A DNA stretch of 64,000 nucleotides from Pseudomonadota bacterium (GCA_020161655.1 JAIUPC010000017.1:1-64000), one strand, 5' to 3'. Counted from the first letter of the stretch, positions 44,814 to 54,799 are shown. Program-made: numbers and translations. Notes: generated by a model not told the origin, from the letters alone.

Positions 44814-45901
44814 TGGCGCCAAAGGCCGAAGCCAGGGCCGAGGCCGACCGCCTGATGGCGGCCTTCCGCGCGGCAGGCGCCGTGCCGGTCGAGGCCGACA
44901 TCCTGCAGCCGGCCGAGGTCCTGCTCGACCTTTACGGCGAGGATATCCGCGCGCGCGCCTACGTCACGAACGACCCGATCCGGGGTGAGATGATGCTCCG
45001 CCCCGACTTCACCGTGCCGGTGGTGCAGATGCACATGGCCGGCGGCGCCGACCCCGCGCGCTACTGCTACATGGGTGAGGTCTTCCGCAAGCAGGAACAC
45101 CTGACCGAGCGGAAATCCGAATATTTTCAAGCGGGTTACGAGGTCTTTGCGCGGGAAAACCCGGAAAGCGCCGATGCCGAGGTCTTCGCGCTTTTTGCCG
45201 GGCTCCTTGCCCCCCTTGGCCTCCGCGCCGTCACCGGCGATATCGCCATCCTGATGGCGGCGGTCCGGGGGCTGAACACGCTGGAAAGCCGCAAGGCAGC
45301 GCTTCTGCGCCACATCTGGCGGCCGGGCCGCTTCACCCGGCTCCTTGACCGCTTCGGCGGCCGCGTACCCCTGCCCGAAAGCCGCAGCCGGCTTCTCGCC
45401 GCCATCACCTCGGGCGAAAGCCTCACCGATGCACCGCTCGTCGGCCTTCGCACCGAAGAGGAAGTCAAAGCGCGCCTTGCCGCGATAGCCGAGGATGCCG
45501 CCCATCCGCCGATCCCTGCGGACGAAGTCGCCCGCCTCGAAACCCTCCTGAACCTCACGGCGAAAAGCCCCGCAGCCCTCGCCCGCCTCCGCGACCTTTC
45601 GCGCGAGATGCCGGCGGTCCTGCCCGCCGTCGACCGGATGGAGGCGCGCCTCGCCGCCCTCGCCGCGCGCGGCATCGACATCGACGCGCTTGATTTCGAG
45701 GCGAGCCATGGCCGCACAACCCTAGAATATTACGACGGTTTCGTGTTTTCCTTCCATTCCGCCGACCCCGGCCTGCCGCCCGTCGCCTCGGGCGGGCGCT
45801 ATGACGCGATGACGGTGGTGCTTGGGGCCGGGCGCTCGATCCCCGCCGTCGGCGGCGTGATCCGCCCCGGCCTCGTCGCCGACCTGAAAGGGACGCCATG
45901 A
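44813..45901 (+). CDS. hisZ: ATP phosphoribosyltransferase regulatory subunit
   Basis: A 362-residue HisRS paralogue that lacks a functional aminoacylation site and binds the short HisG. Recognisable positions are MLRPDFTVPVVQMHM, YCYMGEVFRKQEH and SEYFQAGYEVF. It starts with GTG at 44813 inside the hisS TAG (TAGTG); an upstream ATG would overlap hisS by more than 80 bases. The end overlaps hisG by ATGA. The complex performs the first step of histidine synthesis and is feedback-inhibited by histidine. Confidence 0.93.
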   Translation: MAPKAEARAEADRLMAAFRAAGAVPVEADILQPAEVLLDLYGEDIRARAYVTNDPIRGEMMLRPDFTVPVVQMHMAGGADPARYCYMGEVFRKQEHLTERKSEYFQAGYEVFARENPESADAEVFALFAGLLAPLGLRAVTGDIAILMAAVRGLNTLESRKAALLRHIWRPGRFTRLLDRFGGRVPLPESRSRLLAAITSGESLTDAPLVGLRTEEEVKARLAAIAEDAAHPPIPADEVARLETLLNLTAKSPAALARLRDLSREMPAVLPAVDRMEARLAALAARGIDIDALDFEASHGRTTLEYYDGFVFSFHSADPGLPPVASGGRYDAMTVVLGAGRSIPAVGGVIRPGLVADLKGTP

Positions 45902-46605
45902 TGCTGAAGCTTGGCGTGCCTTCCAAGGGCCGGCTGTTGGAGCAATGCTTCGACTGGTTCGGCCAGCGCGGCATCACGCTCAGGAAGTCAGGGTCCGACC
46001 GCGAATATGCCGGCGCCGTCGATGGCGCAGAGGGGCTTGAGCTTGTCCTTCTCTCCGCCGGCGAAATCCCCCGCGAGCTGGCATCGGGCCGCATCCACCT
46101 CGGCGTCACCGGCTCGGACCTCGTCCGCGACAAGCTCGCCGACTGGGATCGTCAGGTGGCCGAGCTTGCGCCCCTCGGTTTCGGCCATGCCGACCTCTTC
46201 ATCGCCGTCCCCGCCTCCTGGCCCGATGTGGAGACGCTCGACGATCTCGACGCCGCCGCCGCGCAGTTCCGCCGTGCCCATGGCCACCGGCTCAGGATCG
46301 CGACGAAGTACCACCGCCTCGTGCGCGACTTCCTCACCTCGAACGGTGTCGCCGATTACCAGCTTGTCGACAGCCAGGGCGCAACCGAAGGCACGGTGAA
46401 GAACCTCACCGCCGAGGCCATTGCCGACATCACCTCGACCGGCGAGACGCTGCGCGCCAACCACCTGAAGATCCTTTCCGACGGCCTCATCCACCAGAGC
46501 CAGGCCACGCTCTACGCCGCCCGGAGTGCGGACTGGACGAATGGCGCACCCGCCGTCCTCGCCAGCCTCGCCGCGCGGCTTGGTATCGCCGCACCCACGC
46601 TCTGA
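45898..46605 (+). CDS. hisG: ATP phosphoribosyltransferase, short form
   Basis: A 235-residue catalytic subunit that joins ATP and PRPP to give phosphoribosyl-ATP, the first step of histidine synthesis. It has the substrate loop ADITSTGETLRAN and lacks the C-terminal ACT-like regulatory domain of long HisG, so it needs HisZ. The start is ATG at 45898 or the next codon at 45901. Placing it with hisS and hisZ allows coupled supply and use of histidine. Confidence 0.95.
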   Translation: MMLKLGVPSKGRLLEQCFDWFGQRGITLRKSGSDREYAGAVDGAEGLELVLLSAGEIPRELASGRIHLGVTGSDLVRDKLADWDRQVAELAPLGFGHADLFIAVPASWPDVETLDDLDAAAAQFRRAHGHRLRIATKYHRLVRDFLTSNGVADYQLVDSQGATEGTVKNLTAEAIADITSTGETLRANHLKILSDGLIHQSQATLYAARSADWTNGAPAVLASLAARLGIAAPTL

Positions 46606-46636
46606 ATTTCATCTTGCCCAAAATACCTCGGGGGTT

Positions 46637-46653
46637 CGGGGGCAGCGCCCCCG
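46637..46653. terminator. Hairpin terminator/repeat after hisG
   Basis: CGGGGGCAGCGCCCCCG is a strong short stem-loop between convergent genes hisG and DUF1489, preceded by AAAATACCTCGGGGG. I recall this composite from Rhodobacterales intergenic regions as a frequent terminator-like repeat. There is no T-tract. Confidence 0.5.
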
Positions 46654-46663
46654 GCCTTGGCGG

Positions 46664-47095
46664 CTATCGCAACCCGATGGCCGCCAGCGCCAGCGCCATC
46701 TCCTCAGGGAGCGCGCTATCCGACTCGCGCCCCTTCGGCAGATCGGGCGGCGCGTCGCCCGCGTCGAGATAGCGCCAGCCCTGGAAGGGACGCCGTGCCG
46801 CCGCCTCGGTCCGCACCACCTCGGGGTCCATGACGATGCCGCAGCGGAGGATGCCGTCGGCGCCCGCCACCTCGTCGAGCCGGACGATCCGTTGGCGGCA
46901 AAGGATGACGCCCTTGATGACCCAGTAGAGCGAGCCGCCCGCCACGACCTCGGCCTCGCGCTTCGGCCACATGCGGGTGACGTGGCGCCGTTCCCCGGTC
47001 GGGAAGGGCGAGGGATGCGTCAGCTGCCAGTCGATGAGATCCTCGACCGAATCCGCGCCGACGCAAAGCTTCAGGATGTGAACGAATCCGGCCAT
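46664..47095 (-). CDS. DUF1489 family protein
   Basis: A 143-residue protein beginning MAGFVHILKLCVGADSVEDL with the downstream THPSPFPTGERRHVTRMWPKR segment typical of DUF1489, a family largely restricted to Alphaproteobacteria and without assigned function. No membrane segment or signal is visible, so it is likely cytoplasmic. It is convergent with hisG and divergent from nrdJ. Confidence 0.82.
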   Translation of the reverse strand: MAGFVHILKLCVGADSVEDLIDWQLTHPSPFPTGERRHVTRMWPKREAEVVAGGSLYWVIKGVILCRQRIVRLDEVAGADGILRCGIVMDPEVVRTEAAARRPFQGWRYLDAGDAPPDLPKGRESDSALPEEMALALAAIGLR

Positions 47096-47144
47096 CGTGC
47101 CCCCAAGACCTTGCTATTCTAGCGCTCGCGACCGCGAGATCAAG

Positions 47145-47173
47145 TTGACCTCACGGGGACCGGGGCGTATGCT
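47145..47173 (+). promoter_or_regulatory. Sigma-70-type promoter of nrdJ
   Basis: TTGACC at 47145-47150 and TATGCT at 47168-47173 with a 17-bp spacer, ending 56 bases before the nrdJ start. The leader between them is too short and lacks the conserved B12 box expected for a cobalamin riboswitch. Confidence 0.6.
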
Positions 47174-47229
47174 GGTCAGCCCGCGCAAGGGCGCGGGACG
47201 ACCTCTCCCAAAGCGCAAGGACCGCCCCG

Positions 47230-49536
47230 ATGACCGCCTTCGCCGCCCCGATTGCCGAGCAGATCTGGGACATGAAATACCGCCTGAAGGAAGCCGATGG
47301 CACCCCCGTCGATGGCACGGTCGAGGATACCTGGCGCCGCATCGCCCGGGCGCTGGCGTCGGTCGAGAAGGACCCTGCCGCCTGGGAGGATCGCTTCTAT
47401 TCTGCACTCGAAGGCTTCAAGTACCTGCCCGCCGGCCGGATCACGGCGGGGGCCGGTACCGGGCGGACGGTCACGCTTTTCAACTGCTTCGTCATGGGCA
47501 CCATCCCCGATGACATGGGCGGCATCTTCGACGCCCTGAAGGAAGCCGCGCTGACCATGCAGCAGGGCGGCGGCATCGGCTATGACTTCTCCACCATCCG
47601 CCCGCGCGGGGCCGAGGTGAAGGGCGTGGCGGCGGATGCCTCCGGCCCCTTGAGTTTCATGGATGTCTGGGATGCGATGTGCCGCACCATCATGTCCGCA
47701 GGCTCGCGCCGCGGCGCGATGATGGCGACGATGCGCTGCGACCATCCGGATATCGAGGCCTTCATCGCCGCCAAGCAGGACGCGGCGCGGCTTCGCATGT
47801 TCAACCTTTCTGTCCTTGTCACCGATGCCTTCATGGACGCGGTCAAGACAGGCAAGCCCTGGGACCTGACCTTCGGCGGCAAGGTCTACAAGACGGTCGA
47901 GGCGCAGGATCTCTGGAACCGGATCATGCGGGCGACCTTCGACTATGCCGAACCGGGCGTGATCTTCATCGACCGCATCAACACGATGAACAACCTGAAC
48001 TACGCCGAGACAATCGCCGCGACCAATCCTTGCGGCGAACAGCCCTTGCCGCCCTACGGTGCCTGCCTTCTCGGCTCGGTCAACCTTGCGCGGCTGGTGA
48101 CGGACCCTTTCGGGCCTGAGGCGGCGCTTGACCTTGAGGCGCTGGATGACCTCACCCGCGTGGCCGTCCGCATGATGGACAACACCGTCGATGCCTCGCG
48201 CTTCCCGCTGCCTGAACAGGCGGCGGAGGCGAAGGCCAAGCGGCGGATCGGCCTAGGCGTGACCGGCCTTGCCGATGCGCTTCTGATGGTGGGCTTGCGC
48301 TATGGCTCCGAAGATGCGGCGAAAGCGACCGAGGAATGGATGCACCGGATCGCCCGGGCGGCCTATCTCGCCTCGGTCGATCTTGCGAAGGAAAAGGGCG
48401 CCTTCCCGCTTTTCGACGCGAAGATGTTCCTCGCCTCGGGCACGATGCAGGCGATGGACGCGGACGTGCGCAAGGCCATCGAAAAACACGGTATCCGCAA
48501 CGCGCTTCTGACCTCGGTGGCGCCGACCGGGACGATCAGCCTTTACGCCGGCAATGTGTCGTCAGGGATCGAGCCGGTCTTTGCCTATGCCTACAAGCGC
48601 AAGGTCCTGCAGAAGGATGGCTCGCGGACCGAGGAAGAGGTGGTGGATTACGCCGTGCAACAGTGGCGCGACCGTTTCGGCGACATGCCCCTGCCGGAGC
48701 ATTTCGTCAATGCCCAGACCCTGCCGCCGCTCGACCATGTGCGGATGCAGGCGGCGGCACAGAAATGGGTGGATTCCTCGATTTCGAAGACGATCAACTG
48801 CCCCGAGGACATCGGTTTTGACGCATTCAAGGACGTCTACATGGCGGCCTGGGATCAGGGCTGCAAGGGCTGCACGACCTACCGCCCGAATGCGGTGACT
48901 GGATCGGTGCTGACGGTGGCGGAGGAGAAGCCCGCCAAGGCCGAGAAAGCCGCCCCCGAAGTCCTGTCGAAGGACGGTTCCGAGCCGATGACGCCGCATG
49001 GCGATGTGATCTACCTGTCGGAACCCCTGGACCGGCCGCAGGCGCTGGAGGGGGCGACCTACAAGCTGAAATGGCCCGACAGCGAACATGCGATCTACAT
49101 CACCATCAACGACATCGTGCAGGGCGGCCACCGGCGGCCCTTCGAGGTCTTCATCAACTCCAAGAACATGGAGCATTTCGCCTGGACCGTGGCACTGACG
49201 CGGATGATCTCGGCGGTGTTCCGGCGCGGCGGCGATGTGTCTTTCGTGGTCGAGGAGTTGAAGGCCGTCTTCGACCCGCGCGGCGGGGCCTGGATGCAGG
49301 GGCGCTATATCCCGTCGATCCTCGCCGCCATCGGCGGGGTGATCGAGCGCCACATGATCGCCATCGGCTTCATTGAAGGCGAGGGGCTTGGTCTCAAGAC
49401 CGACCCGAAGGCGCAGGCCATGGCGGTCGGCGAAACCCCGCGCGGGCCGGCCTGCCCCTCCTGCGGGCAGTTCGGGATGCATATGGTCGAGGGCTGCATG
49501 ACCTGCCCGAACTGCGGCTATTCGAAATGCGGGTGA
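47230..49536 (+). CDS. nrdJ: Adenosylcobalamin-dependent ribonucleotide reductase, class II
   Basis: A 768-residue enzyme that reduces ribonucleotides to deoxyribonucleotides using a B12-generated radical. The active-site block NPCGEQPLPPYGACLLGSVNL is at about residues 265-286, with a partner cysteine in TLFNCFVMG. A C-terminal cysteine-rich tail (CPSC, CMTC, CPNCGYSKC) is the reducible zinc-ribbon-like end. A TSCPD-type domain precedes it from about residue 600. The enzyme needs no oxygen, so it works in aerobic and anaerobic cells. It stands alone, with no NrdAB gene nearby. Confidence 0.95.
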   Translation: MTAFAAPIAEQIWDMKYRLKEADGTPVDGTVEDTWRRIARALASVEKDPAAWEDRFYSALEGFKYLPAGRITAGAGTGRTVTLFNCFVMGTIPDDMGGIFDALKEAALTMQQGGGIGYDFSTIRPRGAEVKGVAADASGPLSFMDVWDAMCRTIMSAGSRRGAMMATMRCDHPDIEAFIAAKQDAARLRMFNLSVLVTDAFMDAVKTGKPWDLTFGGKVYKTVEAQDLWNRIMRATFDYAEPGVIFIDRINTMNNLNYAETIAATNPCGEQPLPPYGACLLGSVNLARLVTDPFGPEAALDLEALDDLTRVAVRMMDNTVDASRFPLPEQAAEAKAKRRIGLGVTGLADALLMVGLRYGSEDAAKATEEWMHRIARAAYLASVDLAKEKGAFPLFDAKMFLASGTMQAMDADVRKAIEKHGIRNALLTSVAPTGTISLYAGNVSSGIEPVFAYAYKRKVLQKDGSRTEEEVVDYAVQQWRDRFGDMPLPEHFVNAQTLPPLDHVRMQAAAQKWVDSSISKTINCPEDIGFDAFKDVYMAAWDQGCKGCTTYRPNAVTGSVLTVAEEKPAKAEKAAPEVLSKDGSEPMTPHGDVIYLSEPLDRPQALEGATYKLKWPDSEHAIYITINDIVQGGHRRPFEVFINSKNMEHFAWTVALTRMISAVFRRGGDVSFVVEELKAVFDPRGGAWMQGRYIPSILAAIGGVIERHMIAIGFIEGEGLGLKTDPKAQAMAVGETPRGPACPSCGQFGMHMVEGCMTCPNCGYSKCG

Positions 49537-49543
49537 GGCGGGA

Positions 49544-50923
49544 TCAGGCCGCCAGGACCCGTTCCCGCCAAAGCGCGGCATAGCGCGCCAGAAGTGCCGT
49601 CCGTTCCGGCCCGACCGTGACCGGCGTAGTGCTCATCCGTGCGGCCTCCGGTGCCGCCAGAAGTGCTGCCCCTTGGCTCGTGCCGGTCTGCCCGGCGGCG
49701 GTTTCGACCGGGCTTCCCATGGCCACTGCCAGCATCGTGCAATAGTCCGGGTTGCGGGCGAAGGGGCCTTCGACAACCACCGTTCCGGCATGGCCGATCA
49801 GCTTCAGGGATTCCGCCGTCATGAGGGCGAGGTAGTAGCTGACGGCAACCATGCGCGCGCCGGTTCCTTGAACAGGCTCGTGCGGCAGCCACGCGGCTCT
49901 GCGCCCCCGGAATGGGCCGGACTCGCCGACGACCGCAGGCAGCAGCATCACGCCTTCCGCCAGAACCCCGGCGATGTCCGCCTCGGATGGCGTCACCCGC
50001 GCGCCCGGCATCAGCATCTCGAACTCCCGCCCGCCCATGAAGCGCGCAGAGGGGACCGGCGCCCCAAGCGCGTTGACGTTGACGAGCGTGTCGCGCGCCG
50101 GGTCGAGCGTGACCGGCGTCCCGCCCATCGCCATGGAAATGACCCAGGTTCCGGTGGAGACGACCGAGAAGGGCGTTGCCCGCGTCAGTACATGCGGCAG
50201 GAGCGAGGCGTTGGAATCGTGGATGCCGCAGTGGACTAGTGTGCCTTCTGGCAGGCCGGTTGCAGTTGCGATTTCGGGAAGGATCGGGCCGAGCACCGCC
50301 GCCGAGGGCAGGGTGGGCGCGATCTTGTCCGCGATGCCAAGGCGAGGGGCGAGGGTCGAGAGCCGCCCCGCCTGCGGCTCCCAGAGGTCAGTGTGGCAAC
50401 CGAGCGAGCTTGCATCGGTCGCGGCTATCCCGGTCAGGCGCTGTCCCCAGTATTGCGGATAGGTCAGGATCGCCGCCGTGCGGTCCTTCAGGCCCGGATC
50501 GGTGGCGAACATCCAGAAAAGCTGCGCGCCGACGTTCAACCCCAAGGGCAGGCGCGGCGATCCGGTCTCGGCGAACGGCGGGCGGACCCGATCATATTCC
50601 GCATGAAGGGTATCCGGCCCCGGATGTTCATAGTCGAGCATCGGTGCGGCGAGGTTTCCCGCTGCATCCAGAAGCACGCAGGACGCGCCATGCGTCGTGA
50701 CCGAAATCGCGTCGATGCCGTGGGCCCGGTGGAAATCGGCCAGCGCGGAAAGCAGGAACTGCCAATGCCCCTCAAGATCGAAATGCGGCCAGGGCGGGCC
50801 GGGCAGCACCCCGTTCGGCCGTGTCACCACGGCGATCTCGTTGATATCGGCGGTATCGACCAGCGCCAGCTTGGCGTTGGTCTTGCCGATATCGATGACG
50901 GCGACGCGGCGCGGCGTGGTCAT
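49544..50923 (-). CDS. rhaK: L-rhamnose/rhamnulose kinase, FGGY family
   Basis: A 459-residue FGGY-type carbohydrate kinase. The first phosphate loop reads [13 protein letters not shown], and the second is [11 protein letters not shown]. Its length and its place at the end of rhaRSTPQUK match Rhizobium leguminosarum RhaK. There the kinase phosphorylates the sugar and is also needed for full transporter activity. The start overlaps rhaU by four bases. The gene is convergent with nrdJ, seven bases away. Confidence 0.88.
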   Translation of the reverse strand: MTTPRRVAVIDIGKTNAKLALVDTADINEIAVVTRPNGVLPGPPWPHFDLEGHWQFLLSALADFHRAHGIDAISVTTHGASCVLLDAAGNLAAPMLDYEHPGPDTLHAEYDRVRPPFAETGSPRLPLGLNVGAQLFWMFATDPGLKDRTAAILTYPQYWGQRLTGIAATDASSLGCHTDLWEPQAGRLSTLAPRLGIADKIAPTLPSAAVLGPILPEIATATGLPEGTLVHCGIHDSNASLLPHVLTRATPFSVVSTGTWVISMAMGGTPVTLDPARDTLVNVNALGAPVPSARFMGGREFEMLMPGARVTPSEADIAGVLAEGVMLLPAVVGESGPFRGRRAAWLPHEPVQGTGARMVAVSYYLALMTAESLKLIGHAGTVVVEGPFARNPDYCTMLAVAMGSPVETAAGQTGTSQGAALLAAPEAARMSTTPVTVGPERTALLARYAALWRERVLAA

Positions 50924-51237
50924 GGCATGTGAAAGACGGTGACAAGCGGGGTGGCCACGGGCTCATTATCCAGCTTTGTCGCCATGATGTCGGCCATATG
51001 CGCCCACCAGCGCTGCATGACCGGGCTGTTCGGCAGGTCGCCCATCCGGTGATCGTCCGTCCGCCAGAGGACGCCGAAAAGCGTTCCCGTCCCACGGTCG
51101 AGGTGGATCGAATAGTCGGAAACGCCCGCATCTTTCAGCAGCGCCACAAGCTCAGGCCAGATCTCGTCATGGCGCTTGCGGTATTCGGCTTCCATCCCCG
51201 GATTGAGCCGCATCGTGAAGGCGAATTTCTCCATCAC
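50920..51237 (-). CDS. rhaU: L-rhamnose mutarotase
   Basis: A 105-residue dimeric alpha/beta barrel protein that interconverts the alpha and beta anomers of L-rhamnose. Marks are [19 protein letters not shown] near the N-terminus, with the catalytic His, and [17 protein letters not shown]. Its length equals E. coli RhaM. The double ATG at 51237 and 51234 leaves two possible starts, both overlapping rhaQ and rhaK. Confidence 0.92.
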   Translation of the reverse strand: MMEKFAFTMRLNPGMEAEYRKRHDEIWPELVALLKDAGVSDYSIHLDRGTGTLFGVLWRTDDHRMGDLPNSPVMQRWWAHMADIMATKLDNEPVATPLVTVFHMP

Positions 51238-52220
51238 TTCCCCCGCGCCATGGACCAGAGCCGAGGCAGCGCGATGACGCCGATCAGCAAAAGCCCGATG
51301 AAGATCGACATGACGATACCGGGGACATTGAGAAGGCCAAGCCCGAAGGTGACAAGGCCCATGACGAAGGCCGCGATCACCACGCCGGGGATCGAGCCTG
51401 ATCCGCCAAGGATGTTGACGCCGCCGAGGACAACCATCGTCACCACCTCAAGCTCCATCCCAAGGCCGATGGAGGGGCGAGTGGAGCCGAGGCGCGAGGT
51501 CAGGCAGACGGCGGCGAGGCCGGACATGAGGCCGGTTAGGAGGAAGAGGATGAACTTCACCCGCTGCACCCGGATGCCTGAGAACATCGCCCCCGTCGCG
51601 TTGTTGCCGATGGCATAGACCGCCCGACCGAAGTTGGTCTTGTGGAGGAGGACGCCGTAGATCACGGCCAGCACCGCGAAAAGCACGAATTCGAAGCTGA
51701 AGACCCAGAAGACATAGCCCTGCCCGAAATACTCGAACCCCGGCGGGTAGCCGCCATAGGCGGTGTCGCCAAGGACGATGTAGCTGATGCCGCGGAAGAG
51801 GCTCATGGTGCCGATGGTGACGACGATGGACGGGAGGCCCATCACCGTCACGAGGACGGCGTTGAAGGCGCCGCAGGCTAGGCCGACGCCAAGGCCGATA
51901 AGGACAAGGACCGCCGGCCCGGCCCCCACCTGCGCCGCGGCCCCCATGGCAGTCGAGGCGAGCGCGATGATCGAGGCGACGGAAAGGTCGATCTCCCCCG
52001 CGATGATGAGCAAGGCCATGGCGAAGGCGATCATCGCCTTTTCGGTGAAGTTGAAGGTCGCGTCGCTGAGGTTCCAGGCGTTGAGGAAATAGGGCGAGGC
52101 CAGTGAGTTGACGATGAAGATCGCCACGGCGACAGCCAGCAGCAGCGTCTCCCAGCTTTTCAGGACGCGCGCGGCGGGGGTGGTCAGCCGGTCGGGGATA
52201 TGACGGTCAGTAACGCTCAT
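51234..52220 (-). CDS. rhaQ: L-rhamnose ABC importer, permease
   Basis: A 328-residue membrane protein of the RbsC-type (CUT2) sugar permease family with about nine hydrophobic segments. [21 protein letters not shown] opens the channel domain, and [15 protein letters not shown] is the family glycine loop. It pairs with RhaP. It overlaps rhaP and rhaU by ATGA. The symbol follows the R. leguminosarum gene order. Confidence 0.87.
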   Translation of the reverse strand: MSVTDRHIPDRLTTPAARVLKSWETLLLAVAVAIFIVNSLASPYFLNAWNLSDATFNFTEKAMIAFAMALLIIAGEIDLSVASIIALASTAMGAAAQVGAGPAVLVLIGLGVGLACGAFNAVLVTVMGLPSIVVTIGTMSLFRGISYIVLGDTAYGGYPPGFEYFGQGYVFWVFSFEFVLFAVLAVIYGVLLHKTNFGRAVYAIGNNATGAMFSGIRVQRVKFILFLLTGLMSGLAAVCLTSRLGSTRPSIGLGMELEVVTMVVLGGVNILGGSGSIPGVVIAAFVMGLVTFGLGLLNVPGIVMSIFIGLLLIGVIALPRLWSMARGK

Positions 52221-53197
52221 GCCGCATGCTCCGCGCGTTTCAGGATCACCCGCCCCGGCACCCGCGAGGCGCGGGCGTTGAAGGCGATGGCGACGATGAT
52301 GGCCGTGCCCGAAATGGCCAGTTGCCAGAAGGGCGAGATATTGACGACCGGCAGCGCGTTCTTGACGACGCCAAGAAAGATCGCGCCCAGAAGCGCGCCT
52401 ATCACCGATCCACTGCCGCCGGCGATGGAGACGCCGCCGATGACGCAGGCAGCAACGACGTCAAGCTCGAACCCGCCGGCGATATCGACGTAAGCCACGG
52501 CATAGCGCGCGACCCAGAGATAGCCGGTGAGGCCGGCGAGCGTGCCGGAGATGACATAGGCCCAGAACTGTGTGCGGCCGACATTGATGCCGGTATAGAC
52601 CGAGGCATGGGGGTTGCCGCCCACGGCAAAGAAGGCGCGGCCCAGGGCGGTGCGGGTGGTGAGAACGTAGAAGGCCAGAACGGCGGCAATGGCAATCCAG
52701 CTCAAGGTCGGCAGGCCGAGGATGACATGGCGCGGGAAGTCCTTGAAGGGTGCCGACATCTCATGCGCGTTCACCCAGGCGCCATCGGAAATCAGGAAGA
52801 TGATGCCCCGGAAGATCGTCATGGTGCCAAGCGTCACGACGATGGGCGGGATCGACAGCTTCCAGACGAGGATACCGTTGATCGCCCCCATCAGCGCGCC
52901 GAGCGCAAGGGCGATGAGGAGGATGACGATGACGGGCACCCCCGGCGCGACGGTGTTCAGCATCGCCACGACCATGCCGGTCAGGGCAAGGTTCGCCGCG
53001 ACCGAAAGGTCGATGCATTTCGTCAGGATCACGATCATCTGGCCCAGCGCCAGAAGGATCAGCGGAGCGGTGTCGTTGAAGACATTGGCAAGGTTCCCCG
53101 GTGCCGCGAAGCCGGGGTAGCGGGTGGAGATGAGCGCGATGAGGACGAGGATCGCCCCGGTCAGGATCGCCTCGCGCGATTTCAGGGCCTCGGTCAT
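52217..53197 (-). CDS. rhaP: L-rhamnose ABC importer, permease
   Basis: A 326-residue CUT2-class permease, partner of RhaQ. It opens with a soluble segment and the FAAPGNLANVFNDTAPLILLALGQ helix. Further on it has IGGVSIAGGSGSVIGALLGA, the same glycine loop as its partner. It overlaps rhaT and rhaQ by four bases at each end, so the importer genes are translated as one unit. Which of the two permeases is P or Q follows the usual order only. Confidence 0.87.
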   Translation of the reverse strand: MTEALKSREAILTGAILVLIALISTRYPGFAAPGNLANVFNDTAPLILLALGQMIVILTKCIDLSVAANLALTGMVVAMLNTVAPGVPVIVILLIALALGALMGAINGILVWKLSIPPIVVTLGTMTIFRGIIFLISDGAWVNAHEMSAPFKDFPRHVILGLPTLSWIAIAAVLAFYVLTTRTALGRAFFAVGGNPHASVYTGINVGRTQFWAYVISGTLAGLTGYLWVARYAVAYVDIAGGFELDVVAACVIGGVSIAGGSGSVIGALLGAIFLGVVKNALPVVNISPFWQLAISGTAIIVAIAFNARASRVPGRVILKRAEHAA

Positions 53198-54732
53198 CTC
53201 GCCGCCTCCGTGATGCCCGCCGCGTGGCGCACAAGGGTCTCCGGTGTCATCTCCGCGCCCGCGACCTCGGCCACGATGCGGCCTTCGCGCATCACGATCA
53301 CGCGGTCGGACATGCCAAGCACCTCGGGGATTTCCGAAGAGACCATGATGACGGCAAGGCCCTCGGCGGCCAGTTCCGCCATGAACTCATGCACTGCCGC
53401 CTTCGATCCGATGTCGATGCCCTTCGTGGGTTCATCGAGGATGATGACCTTCGGCTTCGTGGCGAGCCACTTGGCGATGACGACCTTCTGCTGGTTGCCG
53501 CCTGAAAGATTGCCGACCGGCGTGTCGAGCGAGGCGGCACGGAGGTCGAGCCTCCGGGTGTACTCCCGCGCCAGCTTGAACTCCTCGGCGAGCCTGAGAA
53601 AACCCGACCGCGAGGTTCGCGACAGCGAGGGCAGGGTGACGTTCTGGAAGATCGGCAGCGCGGTGATGGCACCTTGCCGACCGCGATCCTCGGGCACGTA
53701 GACGATGCCGTTCTCGACCGCATCGGCGGGGGAGCGGATCACGCGGATCTGCCCGTCGATCTTGGTCACGCCTTTCGATGGCCGGGTGATGCCGAAGAGC
53801 GCCTGCATGAATTCGGACCGCCCGGCGCCGACGAGGCCGTAAAAGCCGAGAATCTCACCCTTGCGAAGCGTGAAGCCGATATCCGCGAATTCGGTCGGAT
53901 GGTCATAGCCTGCAACCTGCAGCACCTCGGCCCCGACATTATGGGCGCGCTTGGGGAAGATCTGGTCGACCGGACGCCCGACCATCATCTTGACCAACTC
54001 GCTTTCCTTCACCTCGGCGATCAGGCCCTCGCCCACGAACTGGCCGTCGCGGAAGACCGTGTAGCGGTCGGCGATGCGGAAGATCTCATCGAACTTGTGC
54101 GAGATGAAGAGGATGGCCTTGTCCTGCCGCTTCAACTCATCGACGAGGTCGTAAAGCTCCTGGATTTCCTTGTGGGACAGGGCGGCGGTGGGTTCGTCCA
54201 TGATGACGACGCGGGCGTCGATCGAAAGCGCGCGGGCGATGGCGACAAGGTGCTTGTTGGCGATGCCAAGATCGCGAAGCCGCACGTTGGGATCGACCTT
54301 CGCACCGATGCCATGCAGGATCTTCCGCGCCTCATCGACCATCCTCTCGGTGTCGATCAGGCCGAAGCGTCCGCGCGGGGCATGGCCGAGGAAGATGTTC
54401 TCGGCCACCGAAAGCTCATCGAAAAGCACGGTTTCCTGATGGATCGCGGTGATCCCTGCGGCAGCCGCGTCCTGCGCGGTGGGAAAGCGGACGGCTGTGC
54501 CATCGACCCGGATCGCGCCGCCATCGGGCTGGTAGATACCGGTCAGGATCTTCACCACCGTCGACTTGCCGGCGCCGTTTTCGCCGACAAGTGCCGTGAC
54601 CTGACCGGGATAAAGCCGAAGCGAGACCTCCGACAGCGCCTTCACGCCCGGAAAGGTCTTGGTCACGCCATCGAGCGCAAGAACGGGAATGTCCGGGGTA
54701 TCCGCCTGAGCGGGGAGGGCCTGCATCTGCAT
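53194..54732 (-). CDS. rhaT: L-rhamnose ABC importer, double ATP-binding subunit
   Basis: A 512-residue RbsA-type ATPase with two cassettes. The first has Walker A GENGAGKST and Walker B VVIMDEPTAAL. The second has the usual degenerate Walker A GLVGAGRSE, signature LSGGNQQKVVIAKW and VIILDEPTKGID. Both halves together energise RhaP and RhaQ. It starts 67 bases downstream of rhaS, with a strong stem-loop between, and overlaps rhaP at its end. Confidence 0.9.
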   Translation of the reverse strand: MQMQALPAQADTPDIPVLALDGVTKTFPGVKALSEVSLRLYPGQVTALVGENGAGKSTVVKILTGIYQPDGGAIRVDGTAVRFPTAQDAAAAGITAIHQETVLFDELSVAENIFLGHAPRGRFGLIDTERMVDEARKILHGIGAKVDPNVRLRDLGIANKHLVAIARALSIDARVVIMDEPTAALSHKEIQELYDLVDELKRQDKAILFISHKFDEIFRIADRYTVFRDGQFVGEGLIAEVKESELVKMMVGRPVDQIFPKRAHNVGAEVLQVAGYDHPTEFADIGFTLRKGEILGFYGLVGAGRSEFMQALFGITRPSKGVTKIDGQIRVIRSPADAVENGIVYVPEDRGRQGAITALPIFQNVTLPSLSRTSRSGFLRLAEEFKLAREYTRRLDLRAASLDTPVGNLSGGNQQKVVIAKWLATKPKVIILDEPTKGIDIGSKAAVHEFMAELAAEGLAVIMVSSEIPEVLGMSDRVIVMREGRIVAEVAGAEMTPETLVRHAAGITEAAR

Positions 54733-54755
54733 GGGTCCGTCTCTGCCAGTGAGAA

Positions 54756-54785
54756 CCCCGGCGCGGGGGAGCGTCAGCGCCGGGG
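54756..54785 (-). terminator. Stem-loop between rhaS and rhaT
   Basis: CCCCGGCGC and GCGCCGGGG pair over nine bases around a 12-base loop. The element lies just after the rhaS stop and before rhaT on the minus strand. No T-tract follows, so it probably protects the upstream mRNA rather than ending it. Confidence 0.55.
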
Positions 54786-54799
54786 GAGGAGTTCAGCAA

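Noticed and set aside
47096-47229. Cobalamin riboswitch before nrdJ
   Set aside because: The region is too short after the predicted promoter and lacks the conserved B12 box, so no support exists.
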